Positions 1-10,108 are shown, numbered from the stretch's first letter. The stretch: DNA of 64,000 bases from Streptomyces orinoci (GCF_003121295.1 NZ_PHNC01000029.1:806001-870000); one strand, 5' to 3'. Program-made: numbers and translations. The notes: generated by a model from the letters alone, not told the origin.

Positions 1-1268
1 GGACCTGGGGCTCTGAGCTCCCCGGACTGATCCCCGGGCTCCGGTCCGTCCACGGCCTCCGGCAGGTCCAGGACGGCCTGGGCACCGCCGCCCGGCGCGG
101 TCCCGAAGGCCAGCCGGGCGCCCAGCACCGCCGCCTGCCCCACCGCGATGGTCAGGCCCAGGCCATGGCCGGTGCCGCGCTCCGGGGCGGCGGTGCGGAA
201 CCGGCGCGGCCCCTGGCTCACCAGGTCCGGCGGATAGCCGGAGCCATGGTCGCGCACGGTGATCCGGGTGCCCTCGACCGTCACCTCGATCGGCGGCTTA
301 CCGTGCTTGGCCGAGTTGGCCAGGATGTTCACCAGGATCCGCTCCACCCGGCGGGCGTCGGTGGCCACGATCCGGCCCTCGCCGACCACCTCGACCGCCA
401 CATCGTCCACCCCGCGCTGGCCGCGGGCCCGTTTGACGATGCCGTGCACCAGCGAGGGCAGTTCCACCGGGTCCAGCTGGGCGCTCTCCACCCCGGCGTC
501 CAGCCGGGACACCTCCAGCAGGTCCTCCACCAGGCCGCGCAGGGTCTGCGCCCGCTCCTGCACCATCTCCACCGCCCTTGGATGCGGCAGCAGTTCGGCC
601 GAGGCCACCAGGCCGGCCACCGGGGTGCGCAGCTCATGCGCCACATCCGCGGTGAACTCGCGCTCGGCCTCCACCCGGGCGGCCAGCGAGGCGGCCATGG
701 CGTGCACCGAGCGCTCCAGTTCGGCCACCTCGTCCCGGCCCCGGCCCCGGCCGCCGGGCGCACCGGCTTCCGGAGTGCCACCGTCCGCTATCCGGCGGGC
801 CGAGGCGGCGCTGTCCCGCAGCCGCCGGGACAGCCCCTGGGCGACAAACCAGGCCACCACCGCCATCAGTCCCACGGTGGCGGCACCGGCCACCACCAGG
901 GCCCGGTCCAGCGCCTTCTGCAGCGGATCGCGCTTGGGGAAGGAGGTGGAGACCGACAGCACCCGGTCGCCCACCCGGGTCGCCGCCCATACCCGGGGGT
1001 CCTCGCCGCCGCTGATATAGGTCCGCGGCCCCTTGGCCACCGCCTTGGCCAGCGGGGCGGGCAGCGCGGCGTCCAGCTGGGCGCCCAGCACCAGCTGCCC
1101 GTCCCGCCGGTAGATCTGCAGTGCCGAGCTGAGCTGTTCGTCCTGCTGGGACATCGCCTTGCGGTCCCGCTCCAGGCCGGAGATGTGATGCACCGCCACC
1201 CCCAGCAGCACTACGGCCAGGGCGGTTACGGAAGAGATCGCCAGGGCGATCCGGCCACGGATACCCAT
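1..1268 (-). CDS. Sensor histidine kinase (3' end outside window)
   Basis: Membrane sensor kinase of a two-component system. From the start, residues 5-25 form a first membrane helix, followed by an extracytoplasmic loop of about 110 residues. A second helix (about 130-150) leads into a HAMP-like linker. The HisKA phosphoacceptor lies in VAHELRTP, and the ATP-binding domain shows an N box (NILANSAKHG), a DHGSGYP motif and GTGHGLGL. No stop is reached by base 1, so at least 422 residues are present with a Gly/Pro-containing tail. The start ATG at 1268-1266 shares one base with the stop of the upstream gene (TGATG), which indicates translational coupling. No response regulator is visible; it may lie past the left edge. 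The signal sensed is unknown. Confidence 0.85.
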   Translation of the reverse strand, partial: MGIRGRIALAISSVTALAVVLLGVAVHHISGLERDRKAMSQQDEQLSSALQIYRRDGQLVLGAQLDAALPAPLAKAVAKGPRTYISGGEDPRVWAATRVGDRVLSVSTSFPKRDPLQKALDRALVVAGAATVGLMAVVAWFVAQGLSRRLRDSAASARRIADGGTPEAGAPGGRGRGRDEVAELERSVHAMAASLAARVEAEREFTADVAHELRTPVAGLVASAELLPHPRAVEMVQERAQTLRGLVEDLLEVSRLDAGVESAQLDPVELPSLVHGIVKRARGQRGVDDVAVEVVGEGRIVATDARRVERILVNILANSAKHGKPPIEVTVEGTRITVRDHGSGYPPDLVSQGPRRFRTAAPERGTGHGLGLTIAVGQAAVLGARLAFGTAPGGGAQAVLDLPEAVDGPEPGDQSGELRAPG

Positions 1269-1795
1269 CACGCGATCGAGTAGGTCTCCGTCTGCTTGCC
1301 GACGGGGGTCATACCGGTGTAGCGGACCTCCAGGGAGGTGAAGGCCGGGCGGCCGTCCACGATCCGGGGGGCGAGCAGGGTGAAACGGGCGGGGAAGGAG
1401 GTACGGGCGGTGCCGCCGGCGCCGCCGGTGACCTGGACCACTCCGGTGCCCTCGGCCTGGTCCCGGCCGTACTGGTCCCAGTGGATATCGCTGGCCACCG
1501 TGCCGGAGTTGGCGCAGGTCAGCGTGATGATCTTGGGTTCCGGAACCGGCTCCCCGAAGCCGCAGTCCCGCACTCCCGGCAGCTCACCCGCCGCCCCGCC
1601 GGCGCTGCCGGCGTCCGCCGCGCGGTCGCCCTCCTCACGCTGTGCCGCCGCGGTCTTGGGCGCCTCGGACACCGTCCGCGAACGGTCCGCGGCCCGGCCC
1701 GCCCAGACGCCGCCCAGCGCCAGCACCGTGACCACCGCGAAAACCACCAGGGCGGATCTCCTGCTGACCCGGCTGGGGGCGGCGCGGTCGGTCAT
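1268..1795 (-). CDS. Membrane-anchored extracytoplasmic protein coupled to sensor kinase
   Basis: 175-residue protein of unrecognised family. A basic N-terminus (RVSRRS) precedes one membrane helix (ALVVFAVVTVLALGGVWAG). An Ala/Gly/Glu-rich linker and a globular extracytoplasmic domain follow, with two Cys (CGFGEP and TCANSG) that could form a disulfide. I start it at MTDRAAP because an earlier in-frame codon would add an untypical Pro/Arg stretch. Its stop overlaps the kinase start by one base, so the two are co-translated. Inference: it is an accessory sensor, ligand binder or modulator for the kinase. Confidence 0.7.
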   Translation of the reverse strand: MTDRAAPSRVSRRSALVVFAVVTVLALGGVWAGRAADRSRTVSEAPKTAAAQREEGDRAADAGSAGGAAGELPGVRDCGFGEPVPEPKIITLTCANSGTVASDIHWDQYGRDQAEGTGVVQVTGGAGGTARTSFPARFTLLAPRIVDGRPAFTSLEVRYTGMTPVGKQTETYSIA

Positions 1796-1969
1796 GGGGG
1801 CGTCCTCGGTACGCGGAGGGAATCCGGCCGGTTTTCGGCCTTCGGTGTGAGGGACGGCCAAAACGGCCGGCGCGTTCCGTTCGGGCGGTATGAGCTTCGC
1901 CGGGCCCGCCGTTGCAGGGGTACGGGCCCCGGCCGGCCGGCGGCGGCCGCACAGTAGAGTAGGCGTGTT

Positions 1970-2044
1970 GGGCCCGTACCCCAGCTGGCCAGAGGGCGCC
2001 GGTTTAGGTCCGGTGTGTCGTGGGTTCGAGTCCCACCGGGCTCA
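1970..2044 (+). tRNA. tRNA-like gene, anticodon TAG, class I shape
   Basis: Folds as a cloverleaf by eye. The acceptor GGGCCCG pairs with CGGGCTC (one G-U), and T-arm GTGGG/TTCGAGT/CCCAC is perfect. Anticodon stem GCCGG/CCGGT carries loop TTTAGGT, giving anticodon TAG (reads CUA, Leu). The D stem has three pairs. The encoded 3' end is ACC without the final A. The variable loop is only 5 nt (GTGTC), whereas bacterial tRNA-Leu is class II with a long variable arm. It could be an atypical or pseudo tRNA. Confidence 0.6.
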
Positions 2045-2047
2045 CCG

Positions 2048-2084
2048 GTATGGCGTGGCACCGCTGAACGGTGCCGCGCCATAC
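2048..2084. terminator. Bidirectional hairpin terminator
   Basis: 15-bp stem (GTATGGCGTGGCACC against GGTGCCGCGCCATAC, one G-U pair) with a 7-nt loop. It sits between the end of the tRNA-like gene and the converging rdgB stop. No U-tract is present, as is usual in Streptomyces. Confidence 0.65.
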
Positions 2085-2108
2085 GTGTGTTACGGGCGCC
2101 ATCGCGCC

Positions 2109-2711
2109 TCAGGCCAGCAACTCCCGTACCACCGGCACCAGTTCGCGGAACGCCTGGCCCCGGTGGCTGATGGCGTTCTTCTCCTCGGCGGTGAGCTCGG
2201 CGCAGGTGCGGGTCTCGCCCTCGGGCTGGAGGATGGGGTCATAGCCGAACCCCCCGGCGCCTGCGGGGCGGTGGCGCAGGGTGCCGCGGAGCCGGCCCTC
2301 CACCACTCGCTCGGTGCCGTCCGGCAGGGCCAGGGCGGCCGCACAGGCGAAGTGGGCGCCGCGGTGCTCGTCCGCGATGTCCGCGAGCTGGGCCAGCAGC
2401 AGCTCCAGATTGGCCCGGTCGTCACCGTGCCGGCCGGACCAGCGGGCGGAGAAGATGCCGGGGGCACCGCCGAGCACGTCCACACAGAGCCCGGAGTCGT
2501 CGGCGATGGCCGGCAGGCCGGTGGCCCGGGCCAGGGCGTGCGCCTTGAGCAGAGCGTTCTCGGCGAAGGTGACGCCGGTCTCCTTGACATCGGGGATCTC
2601 GGGGTAGGCGTCGGCGCCGACCAGTTCGAAGTCCAGCGAGGCGGCGGCGAGAATGGCCCGCAGCTCGGTGACCTTGTTGGCATTGCGGGTGGCGAGGATC
2701 AGGCGCTTCAT
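2109..2711 (-). CDS. rdgB: RdgB/HAM1 non-canonical purine NTP pyrophosphatase
   Basis: Hydrolyses dITP, XTP and similar deaminated purine nucleotides to the monophosphate, keeping them out of DNA and RNA. The 200-residue length is typical. Visible family motifs are the N-terminal LATRNANKVTEL, ETGVTFAENALLKA, IADDSGLCVD (catalytic Asp and metal site), GGFGYDP and SHRGQAF near the C-terminus. I start at ATG 2711 (MKRLILATRN); a GTG two codons upstream is the alternative. It lies in the same orientation downstream of rph and a lipoprotein gene, the usual actinobacterial rph-rdgB neighbourhood. Confidence 0.95.
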   Translation of the reverse strand: MKRLILATRNANKVTELRAILAAASLDFELVGADAYPEIPDVKETGVTFAENALLKAHALARATGLPAIADDSGLCVDVLGGAPGIFSARWSGRHGDDRANLELLLAQLADIADEHRGAHFACAAALALPDGTERVVEGRLRGTLRHRPAGAGGFGYDPILQPEGETRTCAELTAEEKNAISHRGQAFRELVPVVRELLA

Positions 2712-2796
2712 GGGCACCGATTATCTCCGGTGCGGGTGGCCTGCCTCCGGCCCGTACGCCCCGGCCGGCGCCGACGGCCCGGGGGCAGGCCGTCGC

Positions 2797-3189
2797 TCAG
2801 CCCGCGGCGCAGGCCTTGTTCAGTGCGGCCACCGCGTTTTTCAGGGGGCCGGGTGCCGGGTGTTCGCCGTCGGCGATGCCGTCCTGGATGTCGCTGACCG
2901 CGGCGGCGATCTCGGTGGTGGCGCCCTTGACCGAGGAGTCGTCGCCGTCCTGCTTGCTGAGCTTGTCCAGGTCGCGGTTGATCCGGTCAACGAACTCCTG
3001 CGCGCCCTGCGGGTCCTTGGAGTCGTCGCCCATGGCCTGGCCGAGCCGGTCCGCGTCCTCGCCTATGGTCCTGGCCAGGGAGCCGCAGTCGGTGTCGTCC
3101 CGGCCGCCGGAACAGCCGGTGACCAGCGGCAGCGCGAGGACCCCGGCGAGCAGGGCCGCCAGTGCGGCGGTTCGGCGGCGGGCTGCCAT
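2797..3189 (-). CDS. Small secreted lipoprotein
   Basis: 130-residue protein with a lipoprotein signal peptide. MAARRR is followed by a hydrophobic Ala/Leu stretch and the lipobox LVTGC, after which the mature chain begins SGGRDDTDC. The mature part is mostly helical and charged, with a second Cys and a C-terminal Cys (NKACAAG). Predicted destination is the outer face of the membrane. It sits between rph and rdgB on the same strand, about 72 bp after rph and 85 bp before rdgB. I do not recognise a named domain. Conserved location beside rph suggests co-transcription, not shared chemistry. Confidence 0.75.
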   Translation of the reverse strand: MAARRRTAALAALLAGVLALPLVTGCSGGRDDTDCGSLARTIGEDADRLGQAMGDDSKDPQGAQEFVDRINRDLDKLSKQDGDDSSVKGATTEIAAAVSDIQDGIADGEHPAPGPLKNAVAALNKACAAG

Positions 3190-3261
3190 GACGTCTTCCC
3201 CCAAGTGGTTCGCGGGGGTACGGAACCGGCCCGTACCCCCGTGCATCTTAGGGCGTCGGTG

Positions 3262-3996
<735 letters not shown>

Positions 3997-4018
3997 GGTG
4001 CCGAGCCTATCCGGGAAT

Positions 4019-4058
4019 GCCGCGGGCCTCGTCCACAGCTGTGGACGAGGCCCGCGGC
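4019..4058. terminator. Perfect 40-bp palindrome, probable nagF terminator
   Basis: Two 20-base arms meet with no spacer at 4038/4039; the left arm begins GCCGCGGGCCTCG and the right arm mirrors it exactly. It lies 15 bp beyond the nagF stop and before the rph start, so as RNA it would form a very stable hairpin ending nagF transcription. Confidence 0.75.
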
Positions 4059-4072
4059 GCGGAGCGCGAGGC

Positions 4073-4306
4073 TCACATCATGTCTTCGATCTCACCGGCG
4101 ATCGGGTCGGCGTCGGTGCCGATGACGACCTGGATGGCGGTGCCCATCTTCACCACGCCATGGGCGCCGGCGGCCTTGAGCGCGGCCTCATCTACCAGGC
4201 TGGGGTCGGCGACCTCGGTACGGAGGCGGGTGATGCAACCCTCGATCTCCTCGATGTTGTCGATCCCACCCAGTCCGGCGACGATCTTCTCAGCCTTGGA
4301 AGCCAT
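4073..4306 (-). CDS. nagF: PTS GlcNAc EIIB component
   Basis: Phosphotransferase-system IIB domain that passes phosphate from IIA to incoming sugar bound by the IIC permease. 77 residues form a stand-alone IIB of the glucose/GlcNAc class. The phosphorylated Cys is C24 in EGCITRLRTEV, and KMGTAIQVVIG is the second conserved strand. RBS GCAGGAG precedes ATG 4306. Divergent from nagE1; the shared gap contains a dre operator. In S. coelicolor the equivalents are nagF, nagE1 and nagE2, repressed by DasR and relieved by GlcN-6-P. Confidence 0.92.
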   Translation of the reverse strand: MASKAEKIVAGLGGIDNIEEIEGCITRLRTEVADPSLVDEAALKAAGAHGVVKMGTAIQVVIGTDADPIAGEIEDMM

Positions 4307-4444
4307 GTGCACTCCTGCGTTGTCCGGGCCCTTCGGCTCTCTCGCCGACCGGCTTTCACACGGTAACCCACGTTCAGAGCAACTCTGCGGGCTTTTGTCC
4401 GCCCACTGGCAAAGGATGGCGGTCAAGGCCCGCAGCGCCCCATA

Positions 4445-4460
4445 AGTGGTCTACACCAGT
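4445..4460. promoter_or_regulatory. dre operator for DasR
   Basis: AGTGGTCTACACCAGT matches the DasR-responsive element (ACTGGTCTAGACCACT-like) at nearly every position. It lies 22 bp before the nagE1 start in the nagF-nagE1 divergent gap. DasR itself is not in the window. Confidence 0.88.
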
Positions 4461-4482
4461 ATGCGGCATCCAAGGAGCAGGC

Positions 4483-5793
4483 ATGAGTTCGCACGCTGCC
4501 GCCGCTCCCCTGCGCTCCTGGTGGCAGGGGTTCTTCGGCGGACTGCAGAAGATGGGACGCAGCCTTCAGCTGCCCATCGCGGTGCTGCCGGCGGCCGGGA
4601 TCCTCAACCGGCTGGGGCAGCCGGATGTCTTCGGCCGGGACGGCCTGGGCTGGGACGACGCGGCCAGGATCTTCGCCGGGGCGGGCGGCGCGCTGCTGGA
4701 CTCCGCGCTGGGCCTGCCGCTGCTGTTCTGTGTGGGCGTGGCCATCGGCATGGCCAGGAAGGCGGACGGCTCCACCGCGCTGGCGGCGGTGGTGGGCTTC
4801 CTTGTCTACTACTCGGTGCTCCACCAGTTCCCCGAGCACTGCCCAGGGCTGGCCCACTTCAGCGGGACCGGGCTGTGGAGCGGGGTGTGCGTCACCGGCA
4901 ACGGGGTGGCCACGGTGGCGGTCTACCAGAACCCCGGGGTCTTCGGCGGCATTGTGATCGGCCTGCTCAGCGCCTGGTTCTGGGTGCGCTTCCACCGGGT
5001 GCGGCTGGTGGACTGGCTGGGCTTCTTCAATGGCCGCCGGCTGGTGCCGATCATGATGTCCTTTGTGGCACTGGCCTTCGCGGTGGCCTGTCTCTGGGTG
5101 TGGCCGCCGGTGGGCCGGGGGCTGACCACCTTCAGCAAGTGGCTGACGGACATCGGCTGGGCGGGCTCCGGGGTCTTCGGCCTGGCCAACCGGGCACTAC
5201 TGGTGATCGGTCTGCATCAGTTCCTGAACACCTTTATGTGGTTCCAGTTCGGCGACTACACCAGGCCGGACGGCACGGTGGTGCACGGCGATATCAACCG
5301 CTTCCTGGCCGGAGACCCCACGGCCGGGCAGTTCACCTCCGGCTTCTTCCCCATCATGATGTTCGCGCTGCCCGCCGCGGCACTGGCCATCACCCACACC
5401 GCCCGCCCGGCGCACCGGCCGATGGTGCGGGGCATGATGCTCTCGGTCGGGCTGACCTCGCTGGTGACCGGGGTCACCGAGCCGATCGAGTACTCCTTCC
5501 TCTTTGTCGCGCCCCTGCTGTACGCGCTGCACGCGGTGCTCACCGGTGTCTCCATGGCGGTCACCTGGGGGCTGGGGGTGCATGACGGCTTCAGCTTCTC
5601 CGCCGGACTGATCGACTATGTGATCAACTGGGGCCTGGCAACCAGACCTTGGCTGATCATTCCGATCGGGCTGGCCTTCGCGGCCGTCTACTACGCGGTG
5701 TTCCGGTTCGCCATTGTGCGGTTCGATCTGGCCACCCCCGGCAGGGAACCCGAGGAAGTGGCCTCCGGGATCGAGCGCGAGGCGGTTGAATAG
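4483..5793 (+). CDS. nagE1: PTS GlcNAc-type EIIC permease, paralogue 1
   Basis: 436-residue membrane permease of the glucose/GlcNAc PTS class that translocates the sugar during phosphorylation. It shows LQLPIAVLPAAGILNRLG near the N-terminus, KADGSTALAAVVG, GLHQFLNTFMWFQ, and the conserved GVTEPIEYSFLFVAP substrate-binding loop, with about ten hydrophobic segments. There is no fused IIB or IIA domain, consistent with separate NagF and a Crr-type IIA encoded elsewhere. RBS AAGGAGCAGGC precedes the ATG. Preceded by a dre site, so DasR control is likely. It is more diverged from the nagE2 product than expected for a duplicate with the same role, and its contribution to uptake is unknown. Confidence 0.88.
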   Translation: MSSHAAAAPLRSWWQGFFGGLQKMGRSLQLPIAVLPAAGILNRLGQPDVFGRDGLGWDDAARIFAGAGGALLDSALGLPLLFCVGVAIGMARKADGSTALAAVVGFLVYYSVLHQFPEHCPGLAHFSGTGLWSGVCVTGNGVATVAVYQNPGVFGGIVIGLLSAWFWVRFHRVRLVDWLGFFNGRRLVPIMMSFVALAFAVACLWVWPPVGRGLTTFSKWLTDIGWAGSGVFGLANRALLVIGLHQFLNTFMWFQFGDYTRPDGTVVHGDINRFLAGDPTAGQFTSGFFPIMMFALPAAALAITHTARPAHRPMVRGMMLSVGLTSLVTGVTEPIEYSFLFVAPLLYALHAVLTGVSMAVTWGLGVHDGFSFSAGLIDYVINWGLATRPWLIIPIGLAFAAVYYAVFRFAIVRFDLATPGREPEEVASGIEREAVE

Positions 5794-5924
5794 CACCCGG
5801 CCGGTCAACATCCGCCGAGCGGCACCCGGTTCACCGCCGGTTAACAGGGCTCTGGCAGCATGCCGCCCTGTGATCCAGCGCACCCGGAGGCGCGGATTCC
5901 TTTATGCCCGCTTGACGTGTTACA

Positions 5925-5956
5925 ACAGGTCTAAACCACTTGTGGTTTAGACCAAA
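5925..5956. promoter_or_regulatory. Two abutting dre operators upstream of nagE2
   Basis: ACAGGTCTAAACCACT (5925-5940) is followed immediately by TGTGGTTTAGACCAAA (5941-5956). Both fit the DasR element and together form a larger inverted arrangement about 50 bp before the nagE2 start. Known in Streptomyces: nagE2 is a strong DasR target. Confidence 0.9.
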
Positions 5957-6007
5957 AGCGGGCCGTCCCCCCAACCCCCGAGCGCCCGCCTCACCTGGAG
6001 GAATCCG

Positions 6008-7462
<1,455 letters not shown>

Positions 7463-7476
7463 AACTCGCGTTGACC

Positions 7477-7514
7477 GAACGCCCCCGGAACCGTCCCTGG
7501 TTCCGGGGGCGTTC
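7477..7514. terminator. Terminator between nagE2 and MBL-fold gene
   Basis: Perfect 16-bp stem (GAACGCCCCCGGAACC and its complement) with a 6-base loop, 14 bp after the nagE2 stop and 24 bp before the converging MBL-fold gene stop. It can serve both. Confidence 0.85.
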
Positions 7515-7537
7515 GCCATTGCCGCTCGCCGCGTGGG

Positions 7538-8290
7538 CTACAGCTCGTACACCGCGCCCGCGTGGGCCAGTTCGGCCGGTCCGTCATAGACCGAGCGCGC
7601 GTCCCGGAGGTTGGTCAGCGGGTCCGTCCACGGCGGGATATGGGTGAGCAGCAGCCGCCCCACCCCGGCCCGGGCCGCGCACTCGCCGGCCTGGCGGCCA
7701 TTGAGGTGCAGATCCGGGATGTCCTCCTTGCCATGGGTGAACGAGGCCTCGCACAGCAGCAGATCGGCCCCCTCGGCCAGGGTGTCCAGCGCCGGACAGG
7801 GGCCGGTGTCCCCGGAGTACACCAGGGCGGTGCCCCGGTGCTCCACCCGGAAGGCGAAGGCCTCCACCGGGTGGCAGACCCGCTCGGCCCGGACGGTCAG
7901 CGGCCCCAGGGCGAAGGCGCCCGGGCTCAGCGTGCGGAAGTCGAACACCTCGCTCATACACGCCTCGTCCGGAACGTCCCCATAAGCGGTGACCAGCCGG
8001 CGTTCGGTCCCGGCCGGGCCATAGACCGGAATGGCGTCGGCGGGCCCGCCCTCATGCCGGTAGTAGCGCGCCACGAAGTAGCCGCACATATCGATGAAGT
8101 GGTCGGGGTGCAGATGCGAGAGCAGCACGGCATCCAGGTCGTAGAGGCCGATATGGCGCTGTAGCTCGCCCAGGGCGCCATTGCCCATGTCGAGCAGCAG
8201 CCGGTAGCCGTCGGCCTCCACGAGGTAGCTGGAACACGCCGATTCCACGGAGGGGAAGGACCCCGCGCATCCGACGACGGTGAGCTTCAT
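7538..8290 (-). CDS. Metallo-beta-lactamase-fold hydrolase
   Basis: 250-residue zinc hydrolase of the MBL superfamily, closest in look to RNase Z/phosphodiesterase-like cytoplasmic members. Metal ligands are visible: HLHPDH (H59, H61, D63, H64), CHPVEAF, YSGDTGPC (bridging Asp) and LTHIPPW (last His). It begins MKLTVVGCAGSFP with no signal peptide. RBS and spacing are ordinary. It converges on nagE2 and is followed by a gap of about 210 bp before the next upstream gene. The substrate cannot be told from sequence. The same neighbour of cysM occurs in other Streptomyces as far as I recall. Confidence 0.85.
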   Translation of the reverse strand: MKLTVVGCAGSFPSVESACSSYLVEADGYRLLLDMGNGALGELQRHIGLYDLDAVLLSHLHPDHFIDMCGYFVARYYRHEGGPADAIPVYGPAGTERRLVTAYGDVPDEACMSEVFDFRTLSPGAFALGPLTVRAERVCHPVEAFAFRVEHRGTALVYSGDTGPCPALDTLAEGADLLLCEASFTHGKEDIPDLHLNGRQAGECAARAGVGRLLLTHIPPWTDPLTNLRDARSVYDGPAELAHAGAVYEL

Positions 8291-8501
8291 GGGGGCCTGA
8301 ACCTCCGGGCTGGTGACGGGGGGCTGGTGGCCGTGCGGTGCGTCCGAGGGTAAGGCGGGATGGATACGGCCGCTCCCGTGCGGAGGGGGTGTGTGGCTGG
8401 AATCACCAGGACGGACCCGCCGGGACGGGGCGCGGCCCCGTCCGCGCCGTTGACGCGCGTACGGGGCCGCGGGTGCGTAAGTGGGTGCGTAAGCCGGGGC
8501 G

Positions 8502-8708
8502 CTAAAGGGACCGGTGGCGCTCGGCCCGGTCGAGGGTGTCCATAAAGCGCTGGAAGCGCTCGGCGGACTCCTTGCTGCCGGCCGTCACCGTGAACTCCTC
8601 CGGCGAGATGCATCCCGCCAGCCGTTCCCGGGTCTCAGGGGCGAGCGCCTCCCATGCCGCCCGGTCCAGCTGTGACCGCTCCGCAGCTTCCGCACTGCCA
8701 GTTTCCAT
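8502..8708 (-). CDS. Small acidic hypothetical protein
   Basis: 68-residue soluble, strongly helical protein (METGSAEAAERSQLDR start; TRERLAGC near the middle; C-terminal RFMDTLDRAERHRSL). No signal peptide or membrane segment, and one Cys. GAGG lies about 10 bp before the ATG. No family recognised. It stands alone between the MBL-fold gene and cysM on the same strand. Confidence 0.55.
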   Translation of the reverse strand: METGSAEAAERSQLDRAAWEALAPETRERLAGCISPEEFTVTAGSKESAERFQRFMDTLDRAERHRSL

Positions 8709-8869
8709 TGTTGAGTTGCCTCATGTCCGAAGATCCACATGCGGGACAGTTCATGTGCGTCTCCTACGGGATGATGTCAGCCGCTCGACAACATCGGTAG
8801 GGGCAGTCCATCTGTGCACGTTTCCGCCCCTCTGTGTCGTTGAATGACCGGTTCCGCTATCTGCTGGGT

Positions 8870-9820
8870 CTAGGCCCAGAGTTGACCGTGCAGGGCCCGG
8901 ACGGCGCTCTCGGTGTCGGGGGCGGTATAGACGCCGGTGGAAAGGTACTTCCAGCCCCCGTCGGCCACAATGAAGGCGATATCCGCGCGCTGTCCGGCCC
9001 GTTGGGCCTTGCGGGCCACCCCCAGCGCGGCATGCAGCACCGCGCCGGTGGACACCCCCGCGAAGATCCCTTCCTCGGCGAGGAGTTCACGGGTGCGGCG
9101 CACCGCGTCCTCGGAGCCCACCGAGAAGCGGGTGGTGAGCACCGAGGCGTCATAGAGCTCGGGTACAAAGCCCTCGTCCAGGTTGCGCAGCCCGTAGACC
9201 AGGTCGTCATAGCGCGGCTCGGCGGCCACGATGCTGATCTCCGGCCGGTGTTCCCGCAGATAGCGGCCCACCCCCATCAGAGTGCCGGTGGTGCCCAGTC
9301 CGGCGACGAAGTGGGTGATCTCCGGGAGGTCGGCCAGGATCTCCGGGCCGGTGGTGGCGTAGTGCGCCCCGGCGTTGTCGGGGTTGCCGTACTGGTAGAG
9401 CATCACCCAGTCCGGGTTGCGGGCGGCCAGCTCCTTGGCCACCCGTACCGCCGTATTGGAGCCGCCCGCGGCGGGTGAGCCGACGATCTCCGCACCCCAC
9501 ATGGCGAGCAACTGCCGCCGTTCCTCACTGGTGTTCTCCGGCATCACACACACCATGCGATAGCCCTTGAGTCTGGCGGCCATGGCCAGGGAGATGCCGG
9601 TGTTGCCGGAGGTGGGCTCCAGGATGGTGCAGCCGGGGGTGAGCCGGCCCGCCTTCTCGGCCTGCTCGATCATGTACAGCGCGGGGCGGTCCTTGACCGA
9701 GCCGGTGGGGTTGCGGTCCTCCAGCTTCGCCCAGATCCGCACCTCGGGGGAGGGCGAGAGCCGGGGCAGCCGGACCAGCGGGGTGTTCCCCACCGCGGCC
9801 AGGGGGCTGTCATAGCGCAT
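8870..9820 (-). CDS. cysM: CysO-dependent cysteine synthase CysM
   Basis: PLP enzyme that adds sulfide carried as a CysO thiocarboxylate to an activated serine. It is 316 residues. The PLP lysine is K43 in NPTGSVKDRPA, PTSGNTGISLA binds the substrate carboxylate and GLGTTGTLMGVG the PLP phosphate. The segment AAEPRYDDLVYGLRNLDEG closely matches M. tuberculosis CysM as I remember it, including the Arg (R220 there) that selects O-phosphoserine over O-acetylserine. Six bases downstream of cysO, so cotranscribed. Confidence 0.93.
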   Translation of the reverse strand: MRYDSPLAAVGNTPLVRLPRLSPSPEVRIWAKLEDRNPTGSVKDRPALYMIEQAEKAGRLTPGCTILEPTSGNTGISLAMAARLKGYRMVCVMPENTSEERRQLLAMWGAEIVGSPAAGGSNTAVRVAKELAARNPDWVMLYQYGNPDNAGAHYATTGPEILADLPEITHFVAGLGTTGTLMGVGRYLREHRPEISIVAAEPRYDDLVYGLRNLDEGFVPELYDASVLTTRFSVGSEDAVRRTRELLAEEGIFAGVSTGAVLHAALGVARKAQRAGQRADIAFIVADGGWKYLSTGVYTAPDTESAVRALHGQLWA

Positions 9821-9826
9821 CTCCGG

Positions 9827-10108
9827 TCAGCGCATTCCGCCGGCCACCGCCGGCAGGATGGTCACGCTGTCGCCGTCCCCGAGCTCGGTGGCGATCCCGC
9901 CCAGGAACCGGACGTCCTCGTCATTGAGGTAGACATTGACGAAACGGCGCAGCTCACCGCTGTCGTCCACCAGCCGCTCACGGATGCCGGGGTGCCGGGA
10001 CTCCAGATCCTTGAAGAGCGCATCGAGGGTGGCGCCGCTGCCCTCGACGGTCTTCTGCCCATCGGTGTAGGTGCGGAGGATGGTGGGGATGCGGACCTCG
10101 ATGGCCAT
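9827..10108 (-). CDS. cysO: CysO ubiquitin-like sulfur carrier with two residues after GG
   Basis: 93-residue ThiS/MoaD-type beta-grasp protein carrying sulfide as a C-terminal thiocarboxylate for cysteine synthesis. It shows IRVPTILRTY-like strands at the start, RFVNVYLNDEDVRFLGG in the middle and GDSVTILPAVAGGMR at the end. The carrier glycines are followed by Met-Arg, so the chain must be cut before activation; Mtb CysO, as recalled, ends in GG. RBS AGGAG before ATG 10108. Downstream of mec and a leader peptide, and 6 bp before cysM. Confidence 0.92.
   Translation of the reverse strand: MAIEVRIPTILRTYTDGQKTVEGSGATLDALFKDLESRHPGIRERLVDDSGELRRFVNVYLNDEDVRFLGGIATELGDGDSVTILPAVAGGMR

Noticed and set aside
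165..1283. 372-codon plus-strand open frame
   Set aside because: It lies antisense to the sensor kinase, whose motifs are clear; the translation is His/Gly-rich artefact.
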